64,000 nt of DNA from Podaxis mareebaensis (Eukaryota > Basidiomycota > Agaricomycetes > Agaricales > Agaricaceae), in the NCBI GenBank assembly GCA_018524725.1, contig JAEUWP010000196.1:1-64000 (forward strand), given 5' to 3'. A program made the translations under genes and the position numbers. Numbering within the stretch: the stretch's first letter is position 1; each line of letters starts with the position of its first letter. Positions 11,503-22,869 of this stretch are shown one piece after another. The notes beneath the pieces were generated by a model. The model saw only the letters and a list, made by a program, of their open reading frames with translations, did no database searches and was not told where the DNA came from.

Positions 11503-12553
11503 GGAGGGCCAGAAACACAGATGGGAAACGGAGAGGAAAGTGATAGGGTCGAAATGTTTGAAGCCTTTACTTATGATAAAGGGCTGGAGAGACGGAATGA
11601 GTCTAGGGTGCGAGAAACACGCTAGAACCTGAGCCAGGCACTGAGTTGAGCGGCTTGGTTAGATAATGTCGGGTCGGAGGCGTGTTATTGACTGGGTTCA
11701 TAACCCCTATGGCAGTGGTGGCCGGCGGAGGCGCTAGTCACCGGTGACCGGCACAAGGTGCTTGGTGTGAGAGAACGAGAAAGCATCCTAAGATCAAGGA
11801 CAGCGGAAGGATAGCCAAGCTCAGAAAATGCAAGGAGAAGGCTAAGTTAAAGATTCCACGGCTGCAGTTTACTGTCAGTTTGGTTGACACCCTGCACGGA
11901 TGCCGGGTGACTAAGCGGCATCAGCCAATTAATGTAGTTACAAAAACCTGTATCCCAATTTCGCTTGCGCCCGGCCTGTGTTCTCGGTCTTCCAGGAATA
12001 AGAAGCGAAAACAAGGTATCCATACCCTGTCATGATAGAACATGTTCGTTATCAGACAGCCAAACGGCCATAAGTTGCTCTTGGCCGCTTGGCCCCTTTC
12101 TTGTTGTAAAACGAAGACTTGGTTTCTTGGTCCTTTTTCTATTGAACGCGACCCTCGCGCACAGCAATCAAGCAATGTTGTGCGGCCTGTCGTAATGATA
12201 CAATCGACAGTTTGGGCGCCGTACAAACTCACAACGCAACTGAGCTGTACGTCTTGTCTTATTCAACTGTGGTTAACCGTATAAAATGCAAGCCACATAG
12301 CTTCTATGATCAACCAGTCTAGAGTGATCGTACTAGGGGTCGTGCCAGGGTACTATACGCAGTAACACTCATTCCGCTTTTTCCGAGCACAACGACGTGC
12401 AGTTTCACTGCCTCCGACATCCGAAAAGCACGCATGGAGTCATTGGAACGCGCGATTTTGGTGTTGCATGTTAGTGTTTCGTAGGTTTCTTGCCTGCAAG
12501 AGATAAAGACCGGGCCGAGGTGAGTAAGATGAGCGGTGCTTATTTATGGCCGT
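11503..12553. other. Unassigned interval
   Basis: This stretch holds the 5' flank of the Ser-rich gene and the 3' flank of YAH1. Short frames around 11920-12280 on both strands show no motif. I see no gene. Confidence 0.45.
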
Positions 12554-13476
12554 TCACTTGCCATCAACGAACATATTCCGCGTTGCGGAAGGAAGTGTTG
12601 CTGTAATACCGTCCAAGTCCTTCGTCAACTTTACTTGGCACCCTAGTCGACTCGTGTCTGTGAGGCCGAACGCCATGTCCAACATATCGTTCTCGTCGTC
12701 GTCTGGTTCGGGCAACTTGTCATAGTAATCCGGTGTGAGAATTACATGGCATGTTGAACAAGCGACAGAACCCTCGCAAGCCCCTGAAGATCCGGAGAGA
12801 ATATAGTCGCGTCGAATGAAGAAGTAGAATGAAGGTCGGCATGCGGAAGTTGGGTGATTACAGTGATTGGTGAGTGTCCGTGAAAGGTGGAAATGAAATT
12901 CATGCGATGCGAGGCGGATGGGTTACATTGTCAGAAAGGTAAGGAAGTCGGATTGTGGTATGCGGAAATGTTACATACCTTCCAAGTCGATGTCGTATTC
13001 GTGCGCTATAGCCAACAGGTCATCTCCCTCATTCGCTTCAACGGTTTTAATTAGGTTCCCCTTGGAGTCTTTGAAGTGCACCTTGATTCTGCCGCGGGTG
13101 AGTGAAATCAAGGTGGGCCCCCGGCCGAGTATTTTGTACTCACCCTGTGCCTGGAGCGGGCCGCTGGATCCCACCATGTCGTGCAACTTGAAGAGATTGT
13201 CACCAAGACGCGGAGAGACAAAAACATAAAGGCCAACACACCAGGTGAACAGTGTATTGATCGTATTTGAGGTGATGAAAACCAGGTGTGCCAAGGGTGT
13301 TGTGGTTTCGTGTCGTGAGAACGGAGACGCGACTGCGAGGATGACAATATCGGGGATTGAGTTGCGAAAGTCCTGGTAGACATTGGTCTTCGAAAAATAG
13401 AGTATAACCGTCGGTCACAAATCGGCAGAGATTTAGATTTAGATGGAAGATTCGCCCGAGGAAAGAGGCCCGCCAT
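12554..13476 (-). CDS. YAH1: Mitochondrial [2Fe-2S] ferredoxin (adrenodoxin type)
   Basis: This electron carrier works in the mitochondrial matrix. Yeast Yah1 passes electrons from ferredoxin reductase to Fe-S cluster assembly and to heme A synthesis. Four exons join cleanly. The N-terminal part is rich in Arg and Ser ([16 protein letters not shown]...) and fits a matrix presequence. The core starts at [18 protein letters not shown] and contains [19 protein letters not shown], which gives three of the four cluster cysteines in the C-x5-C-x2-C pattern. The fourth is in [15 protein letters not shown]. The end ([12 protein letters not shown]) matches the family. It is divergent from the PQ-loop gene, with about 470 bp between start codons. 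Confidence 0.95.
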
Positions 13477-13947
13477 GACTATGTCCCAGCTATATCGTGT
13501 GTTGAAGCGGTTAGAGTCTCTCCTCCAAAAGCGAAAGGTGAATACACACGTAATGCAAACCGGACTTGAGGCGAAGTCGGGACCAGGAGCAACTTGTTGC
13601 GTCGAGTCGGAACGGTGACGGAGACTCGGAGTGTTGGAGCGCCTTCCCCCTGTGATCGCGTGATAAATGCGTCACGTGACAAGTCGCTGTTCCCGACGCG
13701 TTGCGACCTATACCTGGTATGTCGTCGGGCCTGAGCTGATCGCTGAACGTTGAGAATTGGGTGCTTCTGAAGGGCTAGAGAAATATTGCTTATACCAGTA
13801 TTCATATAAAGCGAGGTTGCTTTGAAGGTTTGCCTAAATGAATATTTGTTACGTCACGGATGTGACTGGGAGGAAGCGCGTCTGGGTGTGTAAAGGGGCT
13901 TGAAGCAGCACTATCTTCCAACTCGTACTATCTCTGTCTTTGCAGTC

Positions 13948-15246
13948 ATGGACGCACCAGCCTGCACCCCGGTACGTCTCTCGTTCCATTATATCTATCT
14001 ACATCTTCTCATAATAGTCTTGCAGGACCATGACTGGACAACAAATCTTATGACCACCGTTGTCATTGTTGGGCTTTTCCTTTCTTATGCACCCCAAGTC
14101 TGTCCATTCCCCAAGTGCCGGTGTGATTCTCCCTCTGACAATCCACGACAGCACTACCGTATTATCTCAACTAAATCCTCAGAGGGTTTGAGTCCCCTGT
14201 TTTTACTTCTTGGAAGCACGTCCTCTGCTGCTGGAATGTGGAATATGTCTGTTCTTTCCATTCTTTCTGGTGTATCTCGTTGCTGAGCGGGATGTAGGAT
14301 CACTATGCAATGGAGCATTACCAAGTGCTGTCGCGTCGTCGTGCGTGTGATGTGCTTGTTGTCTCATATGTGCTACTGACAGTCCATAGAGCTGGGGAAG
14401 CTGCGTCGAAATGACAGCGGGCATCTTCCAAGTCTTTGTCCAATGGTTTTGCTTCACACTCGTGTACGCGTGCCTACACCCTCTCCTTCCCTCCCGCTGA
14501 CGTACTCGCAGCTTCGTTCTCTACATGAAATACTACCCCGAACACCTCAAGTACATCGAACTCGACGTTGAGGCACCAAACCTCCCACCGATCCAAATCA
14601 AGACTCCTATCAAGAGCTCTGAATGGCGCACCTCCCTCCTCTGTGCATGGATTACCTTTGGGCACTTGTACGTGTATAGTCTATCCACCCTCCCTTGTGG
14701 CACTAAACCCCAAACAGCATGTTTATCGCAATTACAACGGTATACTTGATGACAACCACAACACCCACGCCAGCCTCACGTGTCCCTCTCCCACCCCAAG
14801 TCCAATCCTGGGCTACATTCCTCGGCATCACATCCGCTCTCCTTGCTGCGATCCAGTACGCCCCGCAGCTGATTCATACATATCGACACAAAGTAGTTGG
14901 AGCGCTGAGTATCCCGATGATGTGTATCCAGTCGCCTGGTGCTGTACTCATGATTCTGAGCATTGCATTACGGTAAGGAGTTTGCGAGTTGTAAGGAGCG
15001 TTGATGACTGATCATTATCGTAGCCCTGGAACCAACTGGACGAGCTGGATCACGTTCCTCGTTGCCGGCGTTATGCAATCCTCGTTGTTGATAATGTGCC
15101 TTGTGTGGAAGGTTCGGCAACGCAGGCTGGGTATTGACGACTTTGGCTATCCTATTGTGCCAGTTTCAGAAGAGAGAGTAGTAGTATCTGTACCCGCAGA
15201 AGCGGTAGTGGTAGAGGACGAGCGTACCCCCCTAATTAGGAAATAG
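13948..15246 (+). CDS. PQ-loop repeat membrane protein
   Basis: The gene has seven or eight short exons. Two PQ motifs stand at the right places: FLSYAPQHYRIISTKSSEGL near the N-terminus and IQYAPQLIHTYRHKVVGALS near the C-terminus, each followed by the small, hydrophobic second helix of a PQ-loop repeat. Hydrophobic segments fit about seven transmembrane helices. The family includes cystinosin and vacuolar or lysosomal amino acid exporters of the Ypq type, so transport across an internal membrane is likely; the substrate cannot be read. The cytoplasmic tail is acidic and ends in EDERTPLIRK, which holds an acidic dileucine-like sorting signal of the sort read by AP complexes. The neighbouring AP-1 mu gene starts only 31 bp after the stop. 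Confidence 0.85.
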
Positions 15247-15277
15247 GCAATAGAGTACAGGTCTGCATCTTTCCACC

Positions 15278-16918
15278 ATGGTCGCTAGTCTCATTGCCAT
15301 CCTCGACCTCAAGGGCAAGCCACTCATCCAACGCACTTACCGCGATGATGTCCACCCCTCCGCAATCGAACGTTTTCTGCCTCTGGTCCTCGATATCGAA
15401 GAGGAGGGCCAGCAGGTCACACCGTGTTTCTCGTCCCAGGGCATCAACTACATGCACATCCGTCACTCCAATCTCTACCGTAAGCCTTCTCCAACCCCAG
15501 CATGAGCTCTCACCAATCTCCCCTCCAGTCCTGGCTCTGTCGAAACGCAACACCAATGCCGCAGAGGTCATCATCTTCCTCCACCGCCTCGTCTCCGTCC
15601 TCGTCGAATATTTCAAAGAACTCGAGGAAGAGAGTATTCGCGACAACTTTGTCATTATCTACGAGCTCATGGACGAGATGATGGATTTCGGATACCCCCA
15701 AACCACAGAGAGCAAGATCCTCCAAGAGTGCGTCTTGCCCTACACGGTCAATCCCTCCCTGACACGCGTCTGATCACACTCTAGATACATCACACAAGAA
15801 TCGCACAAACTCGAGATCCAAGCACGCCCGCCTATGGCAGTCACCAATGCTGTATCCTGGCGCACAGAAGGTATCCGATACCGCAAGAACGAAGTTTTCC
15901 TCGACGTCATCGAGAGCGTCAACATGCTCGTGCGTACAACCTCCCCCCCTCCCTCGCCCCTCCACCTCCCACTCACCTCACATATCCCCAGGTAAATGCC
16001 AACGGCAACGTCGTCCGCTCAGAAATTCTCGGCGCCATCAAAATGAAATGTTACCTCTCCGGCATGCCCGAACTTCGCCTCGGTCTCAACGATAAAGTCA
16101 TGTTTGAATCCACAGGCCGCACCGCACGCGGTAAAGCCATCGAAATGGAAGACGTCAAGTTCCATCAATGCGTTCGACTCTCCCGGTTCGAAAATGATCG
16201 CACTATCTCTTTCATCCCGCCTGATGGTGAATTCGAGCTCATGTCTTACCGCCTCAGTACACCTGTGAAACCGTTGATTTGGGTCGAGGCGGCTGTGGAG
16301 AGTCATAAAGGAAGTCGGGTGGAGTATATGGTTAAAGTCAAGGCTCAGTTTAAGAGGAGGAGTACGGCGAATAATGTGGAGATTTATGTTCCTGTTCCTG
16401 ATGATGCTGATAGTCCAAAGTTCCGGGTATGTCTAATCCTGCCGTTGATCATGCTTGAAGACTGATTTTTTTTGTATAGGCGTCTACCGGAACGGTGCAA
16501 TATGCGCCAGACAAGTCTGCGTTTGTCTGGAAGATCAAGCAACTAGGAGGCTCCCGTGAATTCCTCATGCGTGCCCACTTTGGCTTGCCCAGTGTTAGAT
16601 CTGGTTCGTCTGCTTTCGGCTTTCCCTTGTCCACCTCACCTCTCACTCGCACGCAGAAACCGATGTCGAGAAACGACCACCTATTACCGTCAAGTTTGAG
16701 ATTCCATACTTTACAGTCTCGGGCATCCAAGTCCGGTATCTCAAAATCGTGGAAAAGAGCGGGTACCAAGCACTCCCCTGGGTCAGATATATCACTCAGA
16801 ACGGTGATGACTATAGGTACGTCTCTCTCCTTGGACCTGCCATCTGACTCTTAACGCTTTTTTATTCAGTCTGCGGACGGCTTTGGAAAAAGGCAGCGCA
16901 GCCATTGTTCCGATGTAA
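15278..16918 (+). CDS. APM1: AP-1 clathrin adaptor complex, mu subunit
   Basis: The medium chain of AP-1 binds YxxPhi cargo signals in clathrin coats at the trans-Golgi and endosomes. The start MVASLIAILDLKGKPLIQR sits in a good context (caccATGg). The N-terminal longin-like domain runs to about residue 140. The mu homology domain holds FLDVIESVNMLV, MKCYLSGMPELRLGLND, FHQCVRLSRFENDRTISFIP, KGSRVEYMVKVKAQFKRRS and LPWVRYITQNGDDY, with the conserved Asp and Trp of the tyrosine-signal pocket. The last intron splits the normal C-terminus. After DDYSLRT, where many orthologues stop, this frame continues for 12 more residues (ALEKGSAAIVPM). The 3' two-thirds of the gene was copied downstream as a pseudogene (21400-22525). 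Confidence 0.95.
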
Positions 16919-16993
16919 TCTACCCTTCGACCTACATGCTTATCCGGATTTTGTACACTAATACCACCGTTCTCGTCTTTCTGGTGCATTTGT

Positions 16994-17013
16994 CCCCCCC
17001 CCCCCCCCCCCCC
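16994..17013 (+). repeat. Poly-C run of 20 bases
   Basis: Twenty consecutive C, 75 bp after the AP-1 mu stop codon. The duplicate in unit B has a mixed sequence here (gtccgccctttcc), so the run arose, or was lost, after the duplication. Confidence 0.9.
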
Positions 17014-17049
17014 GGTATAATAACCTCGTTCAGCCTTACTCTTGACCCG

Positions 17050-18145
17050 GGCCTTCCGTATCAGATACCTCCTGGTATGTCTCCCTTTCTCTGAGTGCTA
17101 TCCCTAGGCGCACAGTATATGAAGTTGAAGAACCAACCGTAAGCCGATGCACCCAACATTTTTCGGTATCTGCACACGCAGGGAGCAATAGTGCCACTTC
17201 TGGGACGTGCGCACCCGTCCCCCGTGGGTCTCCAGGCTCCTTTTGACCAGGAACTGATCAAATGAGAGAGCGGGGAACTGAACCTGTCATTCCGGAAGCG
17301 TCATACATAATGAGCTTCTGAGACAGCCTATAAACGTCGAGGCTGCTTCTTGTGAAGCGCTCTTTGACTCTTTGCCCCGTTCCGCGTGGTTGCCGTCTGA
17401 TAGGCGTCCTGTGTAAAGCCATAAACGTACGCTCTTGTCAACGCCCTGCTCCTGAACTTCTTTGCGGCAAATATGCCCCAATGCCACGCATTCGCGACCT
17501 CCAACACCGTCTTAGGACGACATACCGCATCTTCCACTTTTGCCTTGCCCTTTTTACTCTCCAACTTCTTATCATCGGGCATAGACTTGAACCCCTCTAC
17601 AGACGATGTGCACTCCGACCAACATCCGACCTAAGTCTAGAAAGGACTCGAAGTCGCCCTTCTTGCTCCCTTCAATGTTTCAACCTCTCTCCAGAAGAGA
17701 AATGCTTGGTTATGAGTATGGCTTGTCGCCTCTTTTGTCAGGTTTCATTTGATAAAGTGCTGGTGGGCGTGGAAGGATGGTTTTATAAGTTAGGACGCCG
17801 AAGATGTGTCGGTCTGGATCGAAAAAAGGGTTGAAGCAGTGCGTGGGTATGTCTTTGGGTCCATATGAGCTAGAGGAAGTCATCGGTCATATGGTTATCG
17901 AGAGACCGGCTGTGGGGTGACTCAAGTTTAAGTAAATCGAAATGGCGTTTAAGTATGCAGCATGACTTACACTGTTTTGTCGTCATTGGAGTCTTTTGCT
18001 GGTGAAAGTGTCGGAGGAATGTGTCTGTCTCGTGGTTTGAGTCGAATGGGGAACATACCTACCTTCTTTCCAGCCTCACATGCGGGTTCAATACGCAGTA
18101 CTCTTACCCCTATCCGTGTTCAAGAACCGATGCTCCCCCTTCTCT
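17050..18145. other. Block present only in duplication unit A
   Basis: Unit B runs directly from the AP-1 mu 3' flank to the TIGR04076-like 5' flank, while unit A has this extra block. On the minus strand it holds TTATAAAACC near 17780 and a Lys-rich frame from 17582 (MPDDKKLESKKGKAKVED) followed by a GTATGT donor, so a small gene is possible but not proven. I see no terminal repeats that would mark a transposon. Confidence 0.35.
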
Positions 18146-18319
18146 CTCTTTAGAGCTTCATTGTTTCCGGTGTGCTTCTCATTTTGGGCCCGCATATGCA
18201 CACAATCAGAAACAACCCTCCCAATTACAGTAATTTGCCTCGAGGCCACTGCTGTGTTGATTAATATTATTGCCGTGTAGGAGCACCTCTCTTCCCGTTC
18301 TCACGGTCAGCCTCATCAA

Positions 18320-18747
18320 ATGACAACACCAACAGAATCTTCCGACACCTTCTCGCTCTACGATCTCCGCGTAGAAGTCATATGTCCACCAAACAAAACG
18401 ATATACTGCGGCGCAAAGGAGGGTGATTACTTTGAGTTGCGCGGTGAGATGCTGCATCTCCCACCCGGGCAGGGATTCTCAATCTACTCTCTCTGTGCGT
18501 CTACCCCTCGTTTTGTCGGGCTCTGTTAGTTACATTACGACATCTTTGCGGTGGTTTAGCTGCCGTACTCCCCCTCCTGGCTGCCAAACAGCGCCCGACG
18601 CACCCCAACGACTGGATGACGACGGATTGTGAAGTTGCATGTCCTGATCCAAATTGCCCATCCCGTCTGAAGATTAGTAGGATCGGGAAGCGGGTGTTCA
18701 AGCATGCGGATGTTACAGCTGTTCCGTTGGATAACCAGGGGAACTGA
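18320..18747 (+). CDS. TIGR04076-like small protein
   Basis: Two exons split by a short intron (GTGCGT..TTTAG) encode about 120 residues. The start MTTPTESSDTFSLYDLRVEV leads into a short beta-rich domain with GEMLHLPPGQGFSIYSLSAV, then LPLLAAKQRP, and then ACPDPNCPSRLKISRIGK. The pattern (an early Cys, a 'GD.F' segment, a 'LP.G.GF' turn and a late CPDP) is what I know from the TIGR04076 family. That family is widespread in microbes and has no established function. There is no signal peptide. The stop is 200 bp from the convergent F-box gene. A broken copy lies at 22870-23306. Confidence 0.65.
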
Positions 18748-18947
18748 TTCAGCTTTACTCGTACGCGGATGGCAGAAGTTTACATAACCATCCCTCGGTA
18801 CCAATTCAGCAGTGGCGAGAACGTTTGTGGTATAATCATCTAGCATTTCTTTCGACCTGTAACCATTTCTACTTTCGTTAACACATTGTATATATACGAC
18901 CTGCTTCGCCGTGCAACATGTGACCACTTGCGACCTTATAGCGTCTA

Positions 18948-20879
18948 TCACCATAACGAACAAACACCTCCGTACCAGGGATAAAATAACTGCTGCACAC
19001 CATTGTACGGGGAAAACTGGATCGGCAGACTCCAAGGATCAGCCAAAGGATGAGTCGGCACAAACGTCACATCCAACACTAAAAATGGGTTCGCAGCTTG
19101 TAGCTCTTCAATCCGTTTCCGTGTTTCTTCCGATTCTTGTTCCCTCGGTGATAAGTAAGTCAAAATGCTAACTTTCTTCAAGCACTCTATCCCGTCGTCA
19201 TCCCGGCGGGCCGCTCCAGAATTTGGATTGTAGCACCGAGAGTGCAAGAAATCGAGTATAGCAGCTTCGCTGAAAGCTCCACCTACGCAATGGAACACCT
19301 CGAGCTTTGGGCAAACGCATCCCACACGCGCATAATCCGATCCTAGAAACAACTCTCCTGAAGTGCGGCTGCCAGAGCCACTCGCAGAAGACTCATTGCC
19401 ATCACCGTTAACCCCGTCTTTCTCTTCCTTCCATGCACCCAGCGGAGCTTTTAGCGGAGTCAAACTCGCTAAATGATCGTTTGTAAAATACGTTCTGGCA
19501 CCTTGATCAGTGTTTGGCGGAATGGGGGGAAACGTGGGGTCAGACACTGGCAGGTGCCTCAAGGACAACCTCTTTAGTCCAGGTACGAGTTGTAAAACGC
19601 CTTCGACATTTATATCAGTTATATCCTCCACCCCCAGCTCCAGCTCCTCTAGCGGGTGGACTAACCGACCGAGGAATGTGGAAAAGGTGTCAAGGAAAGT
19701 CCTCGAGTATGCCGTTATACCACTCTGATTCCATCTTGTGCTTTGCTGGTAAGCAAGATGGCGAAGGTGGGGTGTATGAAGGGATTCCAGGAGCTTGGGT
19801 ATGGTCGCATCTGAGCCCCTCAAACGAATGGACAAGGAATGAAGATTTGGGAGATAAACTCGAGGTAGCCCTAAGTCGCCCCTCAGTACTGTTAGATATA
19901 CTTTCACGAAGGAGATTGCACACGTTTCAAGCTCGGGGCACAATAACAATGTTCTGGTAACAGCCCCTATATCGTAACCGTATCCATCTCCAATGATATC
20001 CAAGTTCGTGAGGTTCATCCAAGGGATCGAAAGTTCCAATGTAGATGGCCCGCTGAAGGGTATCCCTATCGAACGTAGGTTGGGTGCAAGGAGAATACCA
20101 GAGCCTTCCGCTAGGGAAGTGAGCTCCTCTAGAATCGTATCCTCATCGTATCGAAGTGGCCCTGAGATGTATATGCTTTCCAGCATCGGAAGATCGCCTG
20201 CACTGAATTGGGACAAGCCGACTGTCCAATCAAAGGACGGAAAGGAGAAATGAATAGAGCGCCAACGCGATTTAAATAGTGCGAGGACGTCAAGGTATGG
20301 TTGAACAATGTCGTTGGTTGTCGGTGGATGGGGAATGGGAAGCGAACCAGAGAAAGAGACGGATATGGATAGTGGGAGAGCCCCAGAACGGGAAAGCCAA
20401 GATGATATGGTATTGAGGTGGGATGATTTCAGTCGAACTATCCCTCCAGGAGTGATGGGGGAGGTTTGAACACCGCCTGGGACAGCGATGTGGATAGATG
20501 ACCAAAGTTGAGGTGTTGCGCATGCGATGGATCTCCAGCGACAGCACACATAGCATAACAGGAATGGCGCTTCGCGCCTGCTCATTACCGCATTATGGGC
20601 TGTAGGGAGACAGTGTATGAAGATTTCCCGCAGGATTTCGGGAAGTAGCCTGCGGATGGGAGCAATGACGGCCTTGTGGTTATCAAGCTGGGCCTTGAGC
20701 ACGTCTTGTTGGAACTTCAGGTCTGCGAGGGTGCTCTGAAGCTTGGCGATTGTGACGTTGAGGCCAGAGAGTCTCTGCATTTCTGGTGTAAAATGCTGCC
20801 TAACAGCAACAGTTTCCAGTTGATCCTTGGTTGACGTGACGGTGTTGGTCTTGGATCTTTCAGATGAAAAGGCTTCCAT
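18948..20879 (-). CDS. F-box protein with coiled coil, copy A (643 aa)
   Basis: This is an intact single-exon gene. A coiled coil (about residues 33-70, LNVTIAKLQSTLADLKFQQ) is directly followed by an F-box-like motif at about 72-115 (RRLLPEILREIFIHCLP, then VCCRWRSIACATPQLWSSIH). The rest looks like an irregular leucine-rich repeat array, with recurring LPNLHSLSIR and LEELELG type segments. This layout is the common Agaricomycete F-box type. Such proteins are thought to act as substrate receptors in SCF ubiquitin ligases, with the variable repeat region binding the target. I chose the ATG at 20879 because all three copies share MEA at this point; an upstream in-frame ATG exists at 20906. Confidence 0.85.
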   Translation of the reverse strand: MEAFSSERSKTNTVTSTKDQLETVAVRQHFTPEMQRLSGLNVTIAKLQSTLADLKFQQDVLKAQLDNHKAVIAPIRRLLPEILREIFIHCLPTAHNAVMSRREAPFLLCYVCCRWRSIACATPQLWSSIHIAVPGGVQTSPITPGGIVRLKSSHLNTISSWLSRSGALPLSISVSFSGSLPIPHPPTTNDIVQPYLDVLALFKSRWRSIHFSFPSFDWTVGLSQFSAGDLPMLESIYISGPLRYDEDTILEELTSLAEGSGILLAPNLRSIGIPFSGPSTLELSIPWMNLTNLDIIGDGYGYDIGAVTRTLLLCPELETCAISFVKVYLTVLRGDLGLPRVYLPNLHSLSIRLRGSDATIPKLLESLHTPHLRHLAYQQSTRWNQSGITAYSRTFLDTFSTFLGRLVHPLEELELGVEDITDINVEGVLQLVPGLKRLSLRHLPVSDPTFPPIPPNTDQGARTYFTNDHLASLTPLKAPLGAWKEEKDGVNGDGNESSASGSGSRTSGELFLGSDYARVGCVCPKLEVFHCVGGAFSEAAILDFLHSRCYNPNSGAARRDDDGIECLKKVSILTYLSPREQESEETRKRIEELQAANPFLVLDVTFVPTHPLADPWSLPIQFSPYNGVQQLFYPWYGGVCSLW

Positions 20880-21399
20880 CGCAAAAGCAGATGAAGGTCG
20901 TAACATGTCAAGAAATGCGATGTTGGAGGTGCATGTGTAGCATAGCGCTGCGGAGATCGGGTCGGGAACCGAGATCAGACTGGGCGCTGATACACGCGTA
21001 TGACAGCCTGGTTACACGGTCACGCATTCCATTAAGTACCGGTTCACTTCTCTGCCGTAGCGCTCCTACACTACTCTACATCTACCTTCCCGCACAAACA
21101 ACCCCTCTACCAGACTCCTCCACATATCACCTCAGAACCTCTTTATATTATTAGTAGATACCACCCTGCCGAGGGGCGTAGATAATCTGTTAGCCCAGTA
21201 TACACCCACCGCGTCTTAGCAGTAGGTTTGCTTCTAGCGGTATAGAAATGGAGAGTTCAACAGCAACAACAACAACGATAGTACCGCTGGTATTTCCAAC
21301 GTGTACTGAATCCCTCCATACTAACGTTAAAACTTATAGAGTGTGGGAGAAGCTTCCTATTGGAATAGAATACGTCTCGCCTCGCCTTTCCGTCCCCGA
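20880..21399. other. F-box copy A upstream region
   Basis: This is the 5' flank of the F-box gene. Motifs around 21325-21370 (a taacgttaaa block and a cttcctattggaata block) recur upstream of copies B and C (about 25590 and 28010), which shows that the flanks were duplicated with the genes. A short CAA repeat lies at 21260-21275. No gene is seen. Confidence 0.5.
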
Positions 21400-22525
21400 C
21401 ACGCACCCGATCACTCTAGATACATCACACAGGAATCGCACAAACTCGAAATTCAAGCACGCCCACCTATGGCAGTCACCAAAGTTATATCCTGGCGCAC
21501 AGAAGGTACCCGATACCGCAAAAGCGGAATTTTCCTCGACGTCGGGGTGTCGACATGCTCATGCGTACGGGGCCGAGCCCTCTCCTTCGTACCTCACACA
21601 ACTCCCTTGCTTACCTCCGCCGTCCGTTCAGAAACCCTCGGTGCCATCGAAATGAAATGTTACCTCTCTGGTATGCCCGAACTTCGCCTCGTTCTCAACG
21701 ATAAAGACATGTTCGAATCCACAAGCCGCACCGCACGCGGTAAAGCTATCGAAATGGAGGACGTCAAATTCCATCAATGCGCTCGTCTCTCGCGTTTCGA
21801 AAATAATCGCTCCATCCCTTTCATCCCACCCGATGATGAATTCGAACTCATACCACTACCGCCTCCGTACACCCGTGAAGCCGTTGATCTGGGTCGAGGC
21901 GGCGGTGGAGAGTCATAAAGGAAGTAGGGTGGAGCATATGGGTAAGGTCAAGGCTCAGTTTAAGAGGATGAATAATATAGATATTTGTGTTCCTTTTCCT
22001 AATGCTGTTGTCAGATAGTCCAAAATTCCGGGTGTGTCCAATCCGGTCGTTGATCATGCTTGAAGATTGATCTTTTTTCTGTATAGGTGTCTGCTAGGAA
22101 CGGTGTAATATGCACTAGACAAGTCTGCGTCTGTCTGGAAGATCAAGCAACTAGAGGCTCCCGTGAATTTCTCATGCGCGCCCACTCTAGCTTGCCCAGT
22201 GCTAGATCTGGTTCGTCTACTTTCGCTTTCCCCTGTTCATCTGGCCCCTCACTCCCTCGCAAAAACCGAGGTCGAAAACGACCGCCTATTCCGTCAAGTT
22301 TAGGATCCCATACTTTACGGTCTTGAGCGTCCAAGTCCGTTACCTCAAAATCGTGGAAAAGAGCGTGTACCAAGCACTTCCCTGGGTGAGATATATCACT
22401 CAGAATGGTAATGGCTACAGGTACGCCTCTCTACTTGGTCCTGGTATCTCGCCCTCACCGCTTTTTACCCAATCTGTGAACGGCTTTGGAAAAAGGCAGT
22501 GCTACGATTGTTCCGATGCAATCTA
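21400..22525 (+). pseudogene. AP-1 mu pseudogene (3' part)
   Basis: Matches the functional gene from its fourth exon to its stop region, but lacks the promoter and the first exons. The frame is broken at several points. The FLDV segment reads into a shifted frame (near 21535-21560), an inserted base disrupts the region near 21850, and the segment corresponding to the DDSPKF part is shortened. The C-terminal codon before the stop also differs (cgatgcaatc instead of cgatgtaatc). It cannot make an AP-1 subunit. Confidence 0.85.
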
Positions 22526-22869
22526 CACTTCGGTACATGCTTATCCGGCTTTTGTACACTAATACTACCGTTTTCGTCTTGCTCGTGCACTTGTCCGCCC
22601 TTTCCAAACGACATTACCTCTTGACTCTGGCCCCTCGGTGCACCCATTTTCATATTCCCCCACTCGCAATGACTGGTACTGGTGACATTGTCCAATGGAT
22701 GGTCTCGAGAGCTTCTATTCTTCGCCATGTGCCTCCCATTTGTACCCACGCATGCGCACAATCAGTAAAAATTGTCCCAATTACAGTAGTCTGCATCGAG
22801 GTCACTGGTGTGTTGATTATCGCCCCGTTGGAACACTCATCTTTGTACTGTAAGGCCCGGCCTCGTGAA

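Larger units (their letters stand above)
15770..21000. repeat. Segmental duplication, unit A
   Basis: From the AP-1 mu intron near 15775 onward, this stretch matches unit B (21400-25600) in the same gene order: AP-1 mu 3' part, TIGR04076-like gene, F-box gene. Unit A carries an extra block of about 1.1 kb (17050-18145) that has no counterpart in unit B. The unit A copies are the intact ones. Confidence 0.85.

Noticed and set aside
12971..13294. Ferredoxin read as one continuous 107-codon frame
   Set aside because: The upstream part of that frame is intron and shifted exon. Only the spliced model gives [18 protein letters not shown].
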